DNA of 32,248 nucleotides, taken from the NCBI GenBank assembly GCA_012516935.1, contig JAAYVZ010000190.1:1-32248 (forward strand). The letters are read 5' to 3'. The notes under the pieces are model-generated. The model was not told the DNA's origin. It saw only the letters and a list, made by a program, of their open reading frames with translations, and did not search any database. Positions 15,191 to 24,220 of the stretch are shown one piece after another. Numbering within the stretch: position 1 is the stretch's first letter; each line of letters starts with the position of its first letter. Both the position numbers and the translations under genes were made by a program. The DNA comes from Holophagae bacterium. Lineage in GTDB: Bacteria; Acidobacteriota; Thermoanaerobaculia; Thermoanaerobaculales; Thermoanaerobaculaceae.

Positions 15191-18100
15191 ATGGACTCGA
15201 GCCCCTTTCACGACGCGGTGGGGCGTCTCAGGCGCCAGCTCGGGACCGGGCGGCGGACGCTCGGCGGCGTCTGTCCAGGGGCTCGTGCGCTGGCGGTGGC
15301 AGCGCTGGCCGGCGAGGCACCGGTCGTGGTCGTCGTCCCAACCCCCCGCGACGCCGACGAGCTGGCGGCCGGTCTCGAGCTCCTTGCGCCGGAGCTCTCC
15401 GCAGGCGTGGTGCCCGCCGAGGCGGTGGAGGTCTACCACGGCCGTACGCCGCCGCTCGGGGCGACAGCGACCGCCAGCCTCGCGCTCTCCAGGCTGGCCG
15501 GTGGCGAGGTGCGGTGCCTGCTCGCTCCAGCTCGGGTGGTGCCGTTCCCGCTTCCCGACCTCGCCACGTTGGCGGCCCGGACGCTTCGGCTGCGGGTTGG
15601 GCAACGGCTCGACCCGCGGCGGCTGGCCAGCGAGCTGGTGGCAGCGGGCTACCGCCGCACCGAGCTGGTCGAGGAGGCCGGCGACTTCGCTCTCCGCGGC
15701 CAGGTCGTCGATCTCGCCACGCCGGCCGTGGCGGTGCGTCTGCTGCTCGACGTCGACCTCGTCGAGAGCATCGCCGAGCTGGACCCGGCGTCCCAGCGCT
15801 CGCGGCTGGCGCACGAGCAGGTCGCGGTGCCTCCGCTGCGGCTGTTCGCGGTCGGCGAGAGCGATCGGCTGGCGGTGGCGGCGAGGCTCGAGGCACACGG
15901 CTGTGGCGCCGCCGCGGCGGCCGCGATCGACGGCCGCGACCCGGAGCTGTGGGAGGGGTTCGCTGGCTGGGTGCTGCCGCATCGCCGCGTCTGGGAGCTC
16001 GCTGCTGACCTCGTGGTGTGCGAGCCGGACGCAGTCCTGGCCGAGGTCGCCAGGCACCTCGAGGCGCTGCGTCGCGCCCGGCTGACCCTGCAGCGAGACG
16101 GCATCTGCACGCCGCCCGTGGAGGCGTGGTTGACGGGCACCCAGACCTGTCGCGAGGCACTCTCTCGCGCGGACGTCGTCGCCGAGCTCGCTCTCGAGGA
16201 CGGGACGCCGTGGGTGCGGGTGCGCACGGCCCCCTCACCCAACCTCGCCTCACGCCCGGCGGCATTGCTCGAGGAGCTGCGGGCGGGTGCCTGGGACGAG
16301 CGCCGGCAAGTGCTGGTGGCAGCGTCGGCGGGCGAGGCGCAGCGGCTGCAGCACCTGCTTGCCGTGGCCGAGCTGCCGGTACGTCAGGGGTGGCCCGAGC
16401 CGCGGGTATGTGGGATCGTGCAAGGCCGGCTCGAGCGCGGCTTCGTGTGGGCCGACGAGAAGCTGGCGGTGTTCGGGCGGGCCGATATCACGACGCTGCC
16501 GCCCCCGGCTCGGCAGCGGCGCACCCTGGCGCGGGTGCTCGCGGACGTGCAAGACCTCAGGCCCGGCGACTACGTGGTCCATGCCGACCACGGCATCGGC
16601 CGGTTCATGGGGTTCCGCTCGCTCTCGCTCGAGGGCACGGCCCACGAATGCGTGGAGCTCGAGTACGCTGGCGGCGGCAAGCTGCTCGTCCCTCTCGAGC
16701 GGGCCGATGTGGTGGAGAAGTACGCCGCGGCAGAGGCCCAAGCTCCCAAGCTCGACCGCTTGGGAGGGTCGACGTGGAACCGCACCAAAAGCCGCGTGAA
16801 GCGGGCGCTCAAGGATCTTGCCGAGGACCTTCTGAAGGTCGGTGCTCAGCGGGAGCTTGCCTCCGGCTTCACGTTCTCCAAAGACTCGCCGTGGCAGCGG
16901 GAGTTCGAGGCAGCGTTCGAGTACGAGGCTACCGACGACCAGATCCACGCCATCGCCGAGACCAAGCGCGACATGGAGTCCGAGCGCCCGATGGACCGCG
17001 TGCTGGTGGGCGACGTCGGCTACGGTAAGACCGAAGTGGCGATGCGGGCAGCTTTCAAGGCGGTGCTGGACAGCAAGCAGGTGGCGGTGCTGGCCCCGAC
17101 GACGATCCTGGCCGAGCAGCACCTGCGTACCTTCACCCGGCGCTTCGCCGGCTTCCCGGTGGAGATCCACTGGCTATCGCGCTTCGTGCCGCTGCCGCAG
17201 CAGCAACAGGTGGTGGCGGGCATCGCGGCCGGCACGGTGGACATCGTCATCGGCACCCATCGCCTGCTGGCAGGCGACGTCCGTTTCCGCGATCTGGGGC
17301 TCGTCATCATCGACGAGGAGCAGCGCTTCGGCGTGGCGCAGAAGGAGAAGCTCAAGGCGTTCAAGGCCTCGGTTGACGTCCTGGCGATGTCGGCGACTCC
17401 CATTCCCCGTACCCTCAACCTCGGGTTGCTGGGGCTGCGCGACGTCTCGGTCATCGAGACCCCACCGCGCGACCGTCTGGCGGTACAGACGCACGTCTTG
17501 CCGTTCCGCCGCGAGGTGCTGCGGGAGGCGATCCTGACCGAGCTGGGACGCGGAGGGCAGGTGTACTTCGTGCACAACCGGGTCGCCTCCATCGAGGCCA
17601 TGGCCGCGTTCATCCGCACGACCGTTCCCGAGGCTTCCGTCGTCGTGGCCCACGGACAGATGGACGAACGGCGGCTCGGCAAGGCGATGGCGGCCTTCAT
17701 CGGCGGGCGGGCCGACGTCCTGCTCGCCACTGCCATCATCGAAAACGGCCTCGACATCCCCAACGCCAACACCCTCATCGTCAACCGCGCCGACCGCTTC
17801 GGGCTGGCGCAGCTCTACCAGCTTCGCGGCCGGGTGGGGCGCTCCGATCGCCTTGCCTTTGCCTACCTGTTCGTGCCCCCGGAGCAGGCGCTCTCCACCG
17901 AGGCGCGGCAGCGTCTGGCGGCGATCGTCGAGTTCGCCGAGCTGGGCGCCGGCTTCCGCATCGCCGCCCGTGACCTCGAGATCCGGGGTGCGGGCAACCT
18001 CCTCGGTGCCGAGCAGCACGGGCATTTGCGTGCGGTTGGGTACGAGACCTACTGTCACCTGCTCGAGGAGGCGGTGGCCGAGCTGCGCGGTCAGGTGCTG

Positions 18101-18544
18101 GCGCCGCCCTCGAGCACCAGCGAGCTATCGCTCGGTCTCGACTACCGGCTACCCGAGTCGTTCATCGCCGAGGAGAGCGTACGGCTGTCCGTCTACCGCC
18201 GGGTGGCGGGGGCGCAGGATGAGCGCCAGCTCGAGCGGGTGGCGGAGGATCTCGTGGACCGCTTCGGGCCGCCGCCACCGCAGTTGACCAACCTGCTCGC
18301 GCACCAGCGCCTGCGCCGGCGGGCCGAGACGGCCGGGGTCATGCGGGTGCGCCGCACGGGGATCGGGTTCGAGCTGACCTTCCAGCTCGACCACCCAGCC
18401 GCTCATCACGTCGCGATGGCGCTGCTGGCGGCCGTACCCACCGCGAGCTTGACACCGGCGGGAGGGGTACGCCTGCCGTATGGCGAGAAGAACGCACTCA
18501 CGGCCGCCCTGTGGCTCGCCGAGCTGCTCGGGCGCTCGGGGTAG
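15191..18544 (+). CDS. mfd: Transcription-repair coupling factor Mfd
   Basis: A 1117-residue protein, close to the usual length of about 1150. Mfd removes RNA polymerase stalled at DNA damage and recruits UvrA. The N-terminal UvrB-like part lacks a Walker A lysine, as normal for Mfd (GGVCPGARALAV). The RNA-polymerase-interacting domain begins near Asp460 with DYVVHADHGIGRF. The RecG-like motor has Walker A GDVGYGKT (607-614), DEEQ (708-711), SATPIPRTL, and QLYQLRGRVGRS. A C-terminal regulatory domain follows. The ATG at 15191 lies 14 bp after the cysteine desulfurase stop and has no Shine-Dalgarno sequence. A TAGACT box overlaps that stop codon. Nothing appears broken. Confidence 0.96.
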   Translation: MDSSPFHDAVGRLRRQLGTGRRTLGGVCPGARALAVAALAGEAPVVVVVPTPRDADELAAGLELLAPELSAGVVPAEAVEVYHGRTPPLGATATASLALSRLAGGEVRCLLAPARVVPFPLPDLATLAARTLRLRVGQRLDPRRLASELVAAGYRRTELVEEAGDFALRGQVVDLATPAVAVRLLLDVDLVESIAELDPASQRSRLAHEQVAVPPLRLFAVGESDRLAVAARLEAHGCGAAAAAAIDGRDPELWEGFAGWVLPHRRVWELAADLVVCEPDAVLAEVARHLEALRRARLTLQRDGICTPPVEAWLTGTQTCREALSRADVVAELALEDGTPWVRVRTAPSPNLASRPAALLEELRAGAWDERRQVLVAASAGEAQRLQHLLAVAELPVRQGWPEPRVCGIVQGRLERGFVWADEKLAVFGRADITTLPPPARQRRTLARVLADVQDLRPGDYVVHADHGIGRFMGFRSLSLEGTAHECVELEYAGGGKLLVPLERADVVEKYAAAEAQAPKLDRLGGSTWNRTKSRVKRALKDLAEDLLKVGAQRELASGFTFSKDSPWQREFEAAFEYEATDDQIHAIAETKRDMESERPMDRVLVGDVGYGKTEVAMRAAFKAVLDSKQVAVLAPTTILAEQHLRTFTRRFAGFPVEIHWLSRFVPLPQQQQVVAGIAAGTVDIVIGTHRLLAGDVRFRDLGLVIIDEEQRFGVAQKEKLKAFKASVDVLAMSATPIPRTLNLGLLGLRDVSVIETPPRDRLAVQTHVLPFRREVLREAILTELGRGGQVYFVHNRVASIEAMAAFIRTTVPEASVVVAHGQMDERRLGKAMAAFIGGRADVLLATAIIENGLDIPNANTLIVNRADRFGLAQLYQLRGRVGRSDRLAFAYLFVPPEQALSTEARQRLAAIVEFAELGAGFRIAARDLEIRGAGNLLGAEQHGHLRAVGYETYCHLLEEAVAELRGQVLAPPSSTSELSLGLDYRLPESFIAEESVRLSVYRRVAGAQDERQLERVAEDLVDRFGPPPPQLTNLLAHQRLRRRAETAGVMRVRRTGIGFELTFQLDHPAAHHVAMALLAAVPTASLTPAGGVRLPYGEKNALTAALWLAELLGRSG

Positions 18545-18594
18545 ACTGTCGTCTCGCCGCGGCGACGGGGGGTCGCGACGGGCTGGAGGTCGGT

Positions 18595-19974
18595 ATGGCT
18601 CTCACTTCTCGGAGGAAGGGACGTCGGAGGTTGGGGCTGGTCGTGCTCGCCCTGAGTGTCGCGGCGGCCGCCGGAGCCATGGTGTGGTGGGGGCTGCGCG
18701 AGGGCCCGCTGGTGGTGGTGGAGATGGAGATCGACCGTCCAGCCGTGGGCGCATCGACCCGTGCGACGGTCCGTTTCTCGGAACCACACGCTGGGCTCGG
18801 GAGCATCCGGCTCGAGCTGCAACAAAACGAGCGTACCGAGCAACTGGCCGCAGCCAGCTTCGTGCGTCCAGGGCCGCTGGGAGGCCCGCGAACCGCCCAG
18901 CATGTGCTCGTGGCCGATCTCGGTACCCGCCATCAGGGATGGCTGGTCGAGGGCGAAGTCACGGTCAGGGCAGTGGCCGATCGGGCGGCAGGGTTTCTCC
19001 GCTTTCCGGCGCCGGTGACGGTGGAGCGCCGTCTGGCGGTGCGGGTGCGGCCTCCCAAGTTGCAGGTCATCTCGACGCAGCACTACCTTCGCCAGGGTGG
19101 GGCCGGTCTGGTACTGCTCGAGGTCGACGAAGACGCCGAGAGATCCGGCGTACGTGCCGGTGACCGCGAGTTTCGTTCGTTCCCGCTCCCGGGTGGGACC
19201 GAGCGTCAGCGCCTGGTGCTATTCGGGGTGCCGCTTCAGGGCGTTGGGGTCGCCGACATCCGCGCCTTCGCTGAGGACGTTGCGGGCAACCGGGTCGAGC
19301 GGGAGTTCGTCAGCCAGATCAAGTCGGTGACGCGGCGCCAAGACGTGGTCGCCCTCGGTGCTGCCTTTCTGGAGCGTGTGGTGCCGGCTATCGCTGCCGA
19401 GACGCCAGGGTTCGACACCTCTGGCTCGCTGCTCGATCAGTACCTGCGCATCAACCGGGACATGCGGCACGCCAACCTGCAGCGCGTGGCCGAGCTGACC
19501 CTGACGAGCGAGCCACGCCTGCTGTGGGAGGGGTCGTTCCTACAGATGGCCAACACCAAGCGCACGGCGGGGTTCGGCGACAGCCGAACCTATCGCTTCG
19601 AGGGCCAGGACGTGGACACCCAAACCCACCTCGGGCTGGACCTCGCCTCCACCGCCCGGGCCGCGGTGCCAGCCGGCAATACCGGTCGCGTCCTGCACGC
19701 CGGCTGGTTCGGGATCTACGGTCGCGCTGTGCTCCTCGACCACGGCTACGGTCTGGCGAGCCTGTACGGACACCTCTCGGACACCACCGTGTCGGCTGGC
19801 CAGATCGTCAGCAAGGGTGAGGTGATCGGCTACAGCGGGATGACCGGTCTAGCTGGCGGCGATCACCTGCACTTCGAGGTGTTCGTCCAGGGTTTGTCGG
19901 TGGATCCGCTCGAGTGGCTCGACGGGCATTGGGTGCAGGACAATGTTCTCGCTCGCCTGCGGTCCGGCGGCTGA
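18595..19974 (+). CDS. Membrane-anchored M23 (LytM-type) metallopeptidase
   Basis: A 459-residue protein with a basic N-terminus, one membrane segment (about residues 13-33), a long extracytoplasmic region without recognised domains, and a C-terminal M23 peptidase domain. The zinc motif H-x-x-x-D is His345/Asp349 in THLGLDLAS and H-x-H is His424/His426 in HLHFEV. Both are intact, so it is probably an active peptidoglycan endopeptidase rather than a degenerate LytM activator. The ATG at 18595 follows GGAGGT at four-base spacing. It lies 50 bp after mfd and converges on the RNase G gene. Its place in division or envelope growth cannot be read from the sequence. Confidence 0.88.
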   Translation: MALTSRRKGRRRLGLVVLALSVAAAAGAMVWWGLREGPLVVVEMEIDRPAVGASTRATVRFSEPHAGLGSIRLELQQNERTEQLAAASFVRPGPLGGPRTAQHVLVADLGTRHQGWLVEGEVTVRAVADRAAGFLRFPAPVTVERRLAVRVRPPKLQVISTQHYLRQGGAGLVLLEVDEDAERSGVRAGDREFRSFPLPGGTERQRLVLFGVPLQGVGVADIRAFAEDVAGNRVEREFVSQIKSVTRRQDVVALGAAFLERVVPAIAAETPGFDTSGSLLDQYLRINRDMRHANLQRVAELTLTSEPRLLWEGSFLQMANTKRTAGFGDSRTYRFEGQDVDTQTHLGLDLASTARAAVPAGNTGRVLHAGWFGIYGRAVLLDHGYGLASLYGHLSDTTVSAGQIVSKGEVIGYSGMTGLAGGDHLHFEVFVQGLSVDPLEWLDGHWVQDNVLARLRSGG

Positions 19975-20077
19975 GCTGCGTCCTTCGACGGCCTATCCGC
20001 GCCGGCACCAACCGGGCGTCCGGCTCGGGCGTCTCCCCTCGACCCTCAGCCCAGGGCTCCCAACCGAACAGAGCAGC

Positions 20078-21538
20078 TCAGGCTCCCAGCTCGAACCTGG
20101 TCGGGTGGAAGCTGGGGGCCTCGAACACCCGCACCGAGAGCCCGTACCGCTCGCGCAGCTCGTCGAGGATCCCCCGCAGCTCGCCGGTGAGCAGCTTGAG
20201 GATCTCGGGGTGGGCCCGGACCGAAAGCTCGTTCGCCTCGGTACGCGCCGCCTCGGCGAGCAGAGCCCGCCGCAACTCGAGGCAGACCGTCTCGGGAGCC
20301 TTGACCCGCCCCAAGCCTTCGCACGTTGGGCAGGCTCGGGTCATGACCCGCTCGAGCGAGCGCTCGGTGCGTTTGCGGGTGAGCTGCACCAAGCCGAAGG
20401 GGCCGACCGGGCCGACGAGCGACCGTGCCCGGTCGCGGGCCAGCTCGGTCCGCAGCACCTCGAGCAGCTGCTCGCGGTGCTCCTCCTTCTCCATGTCGAT
20501 GAAATCGATGACGATGATCCCGCCGAGGTTGCGCAACCGGAGCTGGCGGGCGACTTCCCTGGCGGCCTCGAGGTTGATGAGGCAAACCGTATCCTCGAGA
20601 TCGGCGCTGCCAACGTAGCGGCCGGTGTTGACGTCGATCGCCACCAGCGCCTCGGTTTGGTTGATCACCAGCGAGCCGCCCGAGCGTAGCCAGACCTTGG
20701 GCTGCAGGACCTGCTGCAGCTCCGCCTCGATGCCGAAGGCGTCGAAGATGTCGATCTGGCGCCGGTACAGCTTGACACGGGATGTGAGCTCGGGTTGCAG
20801 ACGGTCGAGGAACTCGACCACCCGCTGATATGCCTCCGGATCGTCGACCCAGAACTCGGCCAGATTGGGCCCCGTGAGGTCTCGCGCGGCGCGCAACACG
20901 AGATCGAGATCGCGGTGGACCAAACAGGGCGCACCGACCTCGTCCGCACGCTTGAGAATGTGCCGCCACATCGACTCGAGCCCCGCGAGGTCGGCCTGAA
21001 AGTCGGCCCGGTCGCATCCCTCGCCCGCGGTGCGGACGATCACGCCGCACGAGTGGGGGATGTCGGCCAGAAGTGCCCGCAGCCGTTCCCGCTCGGTCTG
21101 GTCGGTAATTCGCCGCGATACCCCGATGTGGGAGCTGCCCGGCAGCAGCACGAGGTAGCGGCCAGGTATGGTGACATGCGAGGTAGCACGTGGTCCTTTG
21201 GCGGCACCGAGCTCGCGGGTGACCTGGACGAGGATCTCCTGGCCTTCACGCAGCAGGTCCTGGATCGGTACGCCCTCGACCAGCTCACCGGGCTCGAGGT
21301 CCTCCTCGAGCGCCTCGGCCACATCGTCGACATAGAGGAAGGCATCGCGCTCGAGACCGATGTTGACGAACGCCGCCTGCATGCCCGGTAGCACCCGGGA
21401 GATGCGCCCCTTGAACAGGCTCCCGACCACCGAGCGCTCGCGGCTACGCTCGACCAGCAGCTCGACCAGAGCGCCGCCCTCGCGCACCGCGACGCGGGTC
21501 TCGTATGGGGTGACATTGCAGTAAATGACGGTGGTCAC
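20078..21538 (-). CDS. rng: Ribonuclease G (Rne/Rng family)
   Basis: A 486-residue endoribonuclease, matching RNase G length rather than RNase E. It starts with a VIYCNVTPYETRVAV region, then an S1 domain (GSLFKGRISRVLPGMQAAFV). The catalytic metal aspartates are in VAIDVNTGRYVG and IIVIDFIDM, and the zinc-link CPTC occurs in ACPTCEGLGRV. It processes rRNA and decays mRNA from monophosphorylated 5' ends. The GTG at 21538 with CCGGAGGGA before it is preferred over the GTG at 21586, which lies within the predicted promoter. The gene converges on the M23 peptidase gene without a visible terminator in the 103-bp gap. Confidence 0.94.
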   Translation of the reverse strand: MTTVIYCNVTPYETRVAVREGGALVELLVERSRERSVVGSLFKGRISRVLPGMQAAFVNIGLERDAFLYVDDVAEALEEDLEPGELVEGVPIQDLLREGQEILVQVTRELGAAKGPRATSHVTIPGRYLVLLPGSSHIGVSRRITDQTERERLRALLADIPHSCGVIVRTAGEGCDRADFQADLAGLESMWRHILKRADEVGAPCLVHRDLDLVLRAARDLTGPNLAEFWVDDPEAYQRVVEFLDRLQPELTSRVKLYRRQIDIFDAFGIEAELQQVLQPKVWLRSGGSLVINQTEALVAIDVNTGRYVGSADLEDTVCLINLEAAREVARQLRLRNLGGIIVIDFIDMEKEEHREQLLEVLRTELARDRARSLVGPVGPFGLVQLTRKRTERSLERVMTRACPTCEGLGRVKAPETVCLELRRALLAEAARTEANELSVRAHPEILKLLTGELRGILDELRERYGLSVRVFEAPSFHPTRFELGA

Positions 21539-21558
21539 GGTCCCTCCGGCAACTGTGA

Positions 21559-21588
21559 AGTGTAGCCCTCCCCGCGGCTTGCTCACAA
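21559..21588 (-). promoter_or_regulatory. Candidate promoter of rng
   Basis: On the - strand TTGTGA (21588-21583) and TACACT (21564-21559) are 18 bp apart, each matching the consensus at four of six positions. Transcription would start near 21552, just before the GTG at 21538. Confidence 0.35.
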
Positions 21589-21663
21589 CTTCCGAGGGAT
21601 TGTGTTGATTGGGAACAGCTTGCAGAAGGAGGGCCGGTTCGCACCGAAGCTCCCAGCGTCGCC

Positions 21664-21692
21664 TTGACGCCTTGGGGGGCCTTCGCTACCCT
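21664..21692 (+). promoter_or_regulatory. Promoter of the tRNA-Lys/tRNA-Glu pair
   Basis: TTGACG (21664-21669) and TACCCT (21687-21692) are 17 bp apart. The predicted +1, seven bases after the -10, is the first base of tRNA-Lys. A nearly identical pair, TTGACG and TACCCT, precedes the bacterioferritin gene. Confidence 0.5.
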
Positions 21693-21698
21693 CCACCC

Positions 21699-21774
21699 GG
21701 GTCGTTAGCTCAGCCGGCAGAGCAGCGGGCTTTTAACCCGAAGGTCGTGGGTTCGATCCCCACACGACCCACCA
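21699..21774 (+). tRNA. tRNA-Lys(TTT)
   Basis: A complete 76-nt cloverleaf with encoded CCA. The acceptor arms are GGGTCGT and ACGACCC, the anticodon loop is CTTTTAA with TTT at 21732-21734, and the T loop is GTTCGAT. It reads AAA and AAG lysine codons. Confidence 0.97.
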
Positions 21775-21800
21775 GTGCTAAACTTTCCCGGCTGCGGAGT

Positions 21801-21875
21801 GGCCCTGTCGTCTAACGGTCAGGACACCGGTCTTTCAAGCCGGCAGCACGGGTTCGACTCCCGTCAGGGCCGCCA
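21801..21875 (+). tRNA. tRNA-Glu(TTC)
   Basis: A complete 75-nt cloverleaf with encoded CCA, 26 nt after tRNA-Lys. The acceptor arms are GGCCCTG and CAGGGCC, the anticodon loop is CTTTCAA with TTC at 21834-21836, and the T loop is TTCGACT. A diverged copy lies at 24141-24214. Confidence 0.97.
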
Positions 21876-22215
21876 CGACCAAACAAACACGTACGCCCGG
21901 CAGCCGCCGGGTGTGGCTGTCTCTGGGCAAAAAAGAGAGTCAAAACCTCCAGGGGAACGGGCATCCAGGGGCGATCGGAGGGAGGCAACGAGGCCACCGG
22001 CTCGGGTCGTCGGAGCCGGGAGTATCAGCGAGGAAGGAGGATGGGCGCCGGGTCAGACCCGGGGATGAGGACCTCTCCGGACGTACACCTCGACACCGAT
22101 GGTCGCGAGGATGAGCGTAGCCAAAGCACACGCTCGACCACGGCCCACCACCGGGCTCCGCTCCGACTCCTACCTCCTTCCTCATCAGCAGCCTTGGATT
22201 TCTCGAGGGGCCGAA
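21876..22215. other. 340-bp gene-free region after tRNA-Glu
   Basis: No gene is supported here. A 6-bp hairpin, CCCGGC (21896-21901) with GCCGGG (21906-21911), could help end the tRNA transcript, but only a weak T-containing stretch follows. A palindromic CCGGGT-CAG-ACCCGG lies at 22048-22062. The rest shows no recognisable motif. Confidence 0.4.
22048..22062. repeat. REP-like palindrome CCGGGT-CAG-ACCCGG
   Basis: A perfect 6-bp stem around CAG, in gene-free DNA between tRNA-Glu and the glycosyltransferase gene. It resembles the GGGTCAGACCC-type palindromes dispersed in some bacterial genomes. Only one copy is seen in this window, so repeat status is unproven. Confidence 0.3.
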
Positions 22216-23898
22216 TCACCGCGCAGCGTCGGGCTCGGGAGCGACGCTCAGCTCGACGATGGCGAGCCTACCGTCGACGACGAGCCGGCCCACCCTGACT
22301 CCGGCGAGGCCCCAGAGCTTCCGGGCCTGCGCCTGTCCCTCCTCGGAAAGGAGCGAGGCGTGAGGGTCGCGTTCGGGGAACTGTTTCAGCGCGAAGACCA
22401 CCACCGGGTGCGGTGTGGCGTCTCGTGTGCACCACCGCAGGTCAGCCCCAGCGCGCTCGATCTGATCGTGAATCGACCAGCGAGCCCGATCGCGAAAGAC
22501 CACGAAGGTGCGATCCCCTTTGCTCAGCTTGTAGCGCAGGATCGACCGATTGGTCGGGCAAACGCCGTCGTACCGCCATGCCCAGTCGTGGAACCAGCCG
22601 TAGAAAGCGATGAGGCTGTACTGGTCGAGGTAGACGGCGCTGCCCGGGGTCTTGAGCTCGTTCAGCTTCGCGATCTCGCGGCCGAAGAGCTCGCTCCGAT
22701 ACCAGACAAACGAGCGAGCGCTCACCAGGTGCCCGGCGCCCAGCGCGACGACGATGACGATCAGGACCGACGCCCGCAGCAGGCGCGACCCCAGCCGAGC
22801 GAGCCCCGCGTCCAACGAAAGCGCGGCGAAAAGCACAGCGACCGGAAAGAGGTAGAACTGATGACGCAAGGTGCCGCCGTAGGGATACAGGTCACCAAGC
22901 CCCATTGCGACAGCGATGCTCAGGAGAAGAATTAACAGCGATCCGCTCACGCGGTGCATGGCGGGCCGACCGGGCGGCCGCAAAATCAGCATGGCGAGCC
23001 CGCTGATCACCAGCAGGGCCAGCACGACCAGGAGCTGGCCGCTCATGGTTGAGGGTTTCAGGCGAATGGGGGTGAAGAGATCAACGAGCCAGGTAGTGTT
23101 GCGAAGCACGAACTCGAGCGGACCGCCGGCCGTGCTCGTTGAGAGGTAGAACTCGGGCAGATGATTCATTGGCTCGGTGTGCCAGCGCAGATGCGTCAAG
23201 AAAAGGGCAACTGCCGTGGTGAGGGGAATGGCAACCGGTGCGAGCACCGCCAGGGGTCTTCTGCGCACGACCACGAGCGCCCGCCGGCGAGCGAAGGGTC
23301 GGAACGCCATGAGTGAGGCGAACAGCACGCCCGCAGCGAGCAGGAAGATGACAATCGCGTACTGGGTCAGGAGTGCCAAGGCGCTGGCGACGCACAACGC
23401 CAGAGAGTGTCGCGCCGCGGTGGCATGGCGCGGTGAGACGAGCTCGAGCAAAGAGCGCATGGCGACCACCAACAACAGCGCCATCAGCATGTAGGAACGG
23501 ACCTCGCAGGAGATCACCACCGCGTTCCAGGACAGCGAGACGGTGAGCGCGGTCAGCGCCGGCACGGCCCAGTGACGGCTCCAACGCCCGGCGACCCTAC
23601 CCAGCAGGTAGGCGGTGGCGAGTCCAGCCAGCAACGACACGCTGCGGAAGACGAGGCGCGAGTGTCCGAAAAGCAGTGCCGTCCGCAGCAGCAGGAAGAA
23701 AAGCGGAGGATGTGCCTGGCTCCGAAGCTCCCAGATGAGGTTGGCGACCGTGTCCTGTCCAGCAACGAAAACATGCCACCATCCGTCGTACTCGATGTAC
23801 TGCATGGTCGCGAAGTACAGCCTGGGCAGTGATCCAGCCAGCGTGGCCACGATGACGAGGAAGCTGGTCGTGACGGGGAGGCGGGGGTATCGCTTCAT
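22216..23898 (-). CDS. GT-C fold membrane glycosyltransferase, GT39 (PMT)-like
   Basis: A 560-residue protein with many hydrophobic helices through residue 400 and a soluble C-terminal part. The first loop has EYDGWWH (36-42), with an acidic residue where GT-C enzymes hold their catalytic aspartate. AHPPLFFLLLR (62-72) is the usual second motif of GT39/PMT-like enzymes. Such proteins transfer a sugar from a polyprenyl-phosphate donor to lipid or protein on the outer face of the membrane. Donor and acceptor are unknown. The ATG at 23898 is followed directly by a membrane segment. It lies alone between tRNA-Glu and a tRNA-Glu relic, so it may be an acquired gene. Confidence 0.82.
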   Translation of the reverse strand: MKRYPRLPVTTSFLVIVATLAGSLPRLYFATMQYIEYDGWWHVFVAGQDTVANLIWELRSQAHPPLFFLLLRTALLFGHSRLVFRSVSLLAGLATAYLLGRVAGRWSRHWAVPALTALTVSLSWNAVVISCEVRSYMLMALLLVVAMRSLLELVSPRHATAARHSLALCVASALALLTQYAIVIFLLAAGVLFASLMAFRPFARRRALVVVRRRPLAVLAPVAIPLTTAVALFLTHLRWHTEPMNHLPEFYLSTSTAGGPLEFVLRNTTWLVDLFTPIRLKPSTMSGQLLVVLALLVISGLAMLILRPPGRPAMHRVSGSLLILLLSIAVAMGLGDLYPYGGTLRHQFYLFPVAVLFAALSLDAGLARLGSRLLRASVLIVIVVALGAGHLVSARSFVWYRSELFGREIAKLNELKTPGSAVYLDQYSLIAFYGWFHDWAWRYDGVCPTNRSILRYKLSKGDRTFVVFRDRARWSIHDQIERAGADLRWCTRDATPHPVVVFALKQFPERDPHASLLSEEGQAQARKLWGLAGVRVGRLVVDGRLAIVELSVAPEPDAAR

Positions 23899-23925
23899 GT
23901 TCCAGGGGCTTTCGAGTCCAGCCAG

Positions 23926-23953
23926 AGTATCACCTGCCTTCGACAGCCGTTAA
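23926..23953 (-). promoter_or_regulatory. Candidate promoter of the glycosyltransferase gene
   Basis: On the - strand TTAACG (23953-23948) and GATACT (23931-23926) are 16 bp apart, each matching four of six consensus positions. The ATG at 23898 follows about 20 bases after the predicted start. Confidence 0.3.
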
Positions 23954-24140
23954 TCGGTTTTCGGGCTGCCACCCGCGTCCGCTTCAGTGGCCGATCGATC
24001 TCCATCCACACTGCGCCGACCCATCGGTCTACGCGGGTCTCATGACAGCTGCTGCGCGGCCCTCACGTTACCAAGGTACGACACCGGCCGCGTACGATCT
24101 CGGCTCGGCCCGAGCGCCAACGGCCGCTGTGCCTCCTCGC

Positions 24141-24214
24141 GGCTTTGCGGCCGGTTTGCGGGGTGCTTCGGACTTTCATGCTGGCAGCGCGGGTACGACT
24201 CCCGTCGGGGCCGC
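24141..24214 (+). pseudogene. Decayed tRNA-Glu copy (tRNA relic)
   Basis: The 3' half (24169-24214) matches tRNA-Glu(TTC) at 21801-21875 with about seven differences in 47 bases, keeping the TTC anticodon and the T-stem. The 5' end, GGCTTTG (24141-24147), can still pair with CGGGGCC near the 3' end, using three G-U pairs. The D arm is not recognisable. An A-G mismatch closes the anticodon stem, the T loop reads TACGACT instead of TTCGACT, and CCA is missing. It is therefore unlikely to work as a tRNA. It could be an att-type 3' duplication or a decayed tandem copy. Confidence 0.6.
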
Positions 24215-24220
24215 TACCCC

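Noticed and set aside
24141-24214. A working second tRNA-Glu
   Set aside because: T55 is changed in the T loop, the D arm is lost, the anticodon stem closes with A-G, and CCA is absent.
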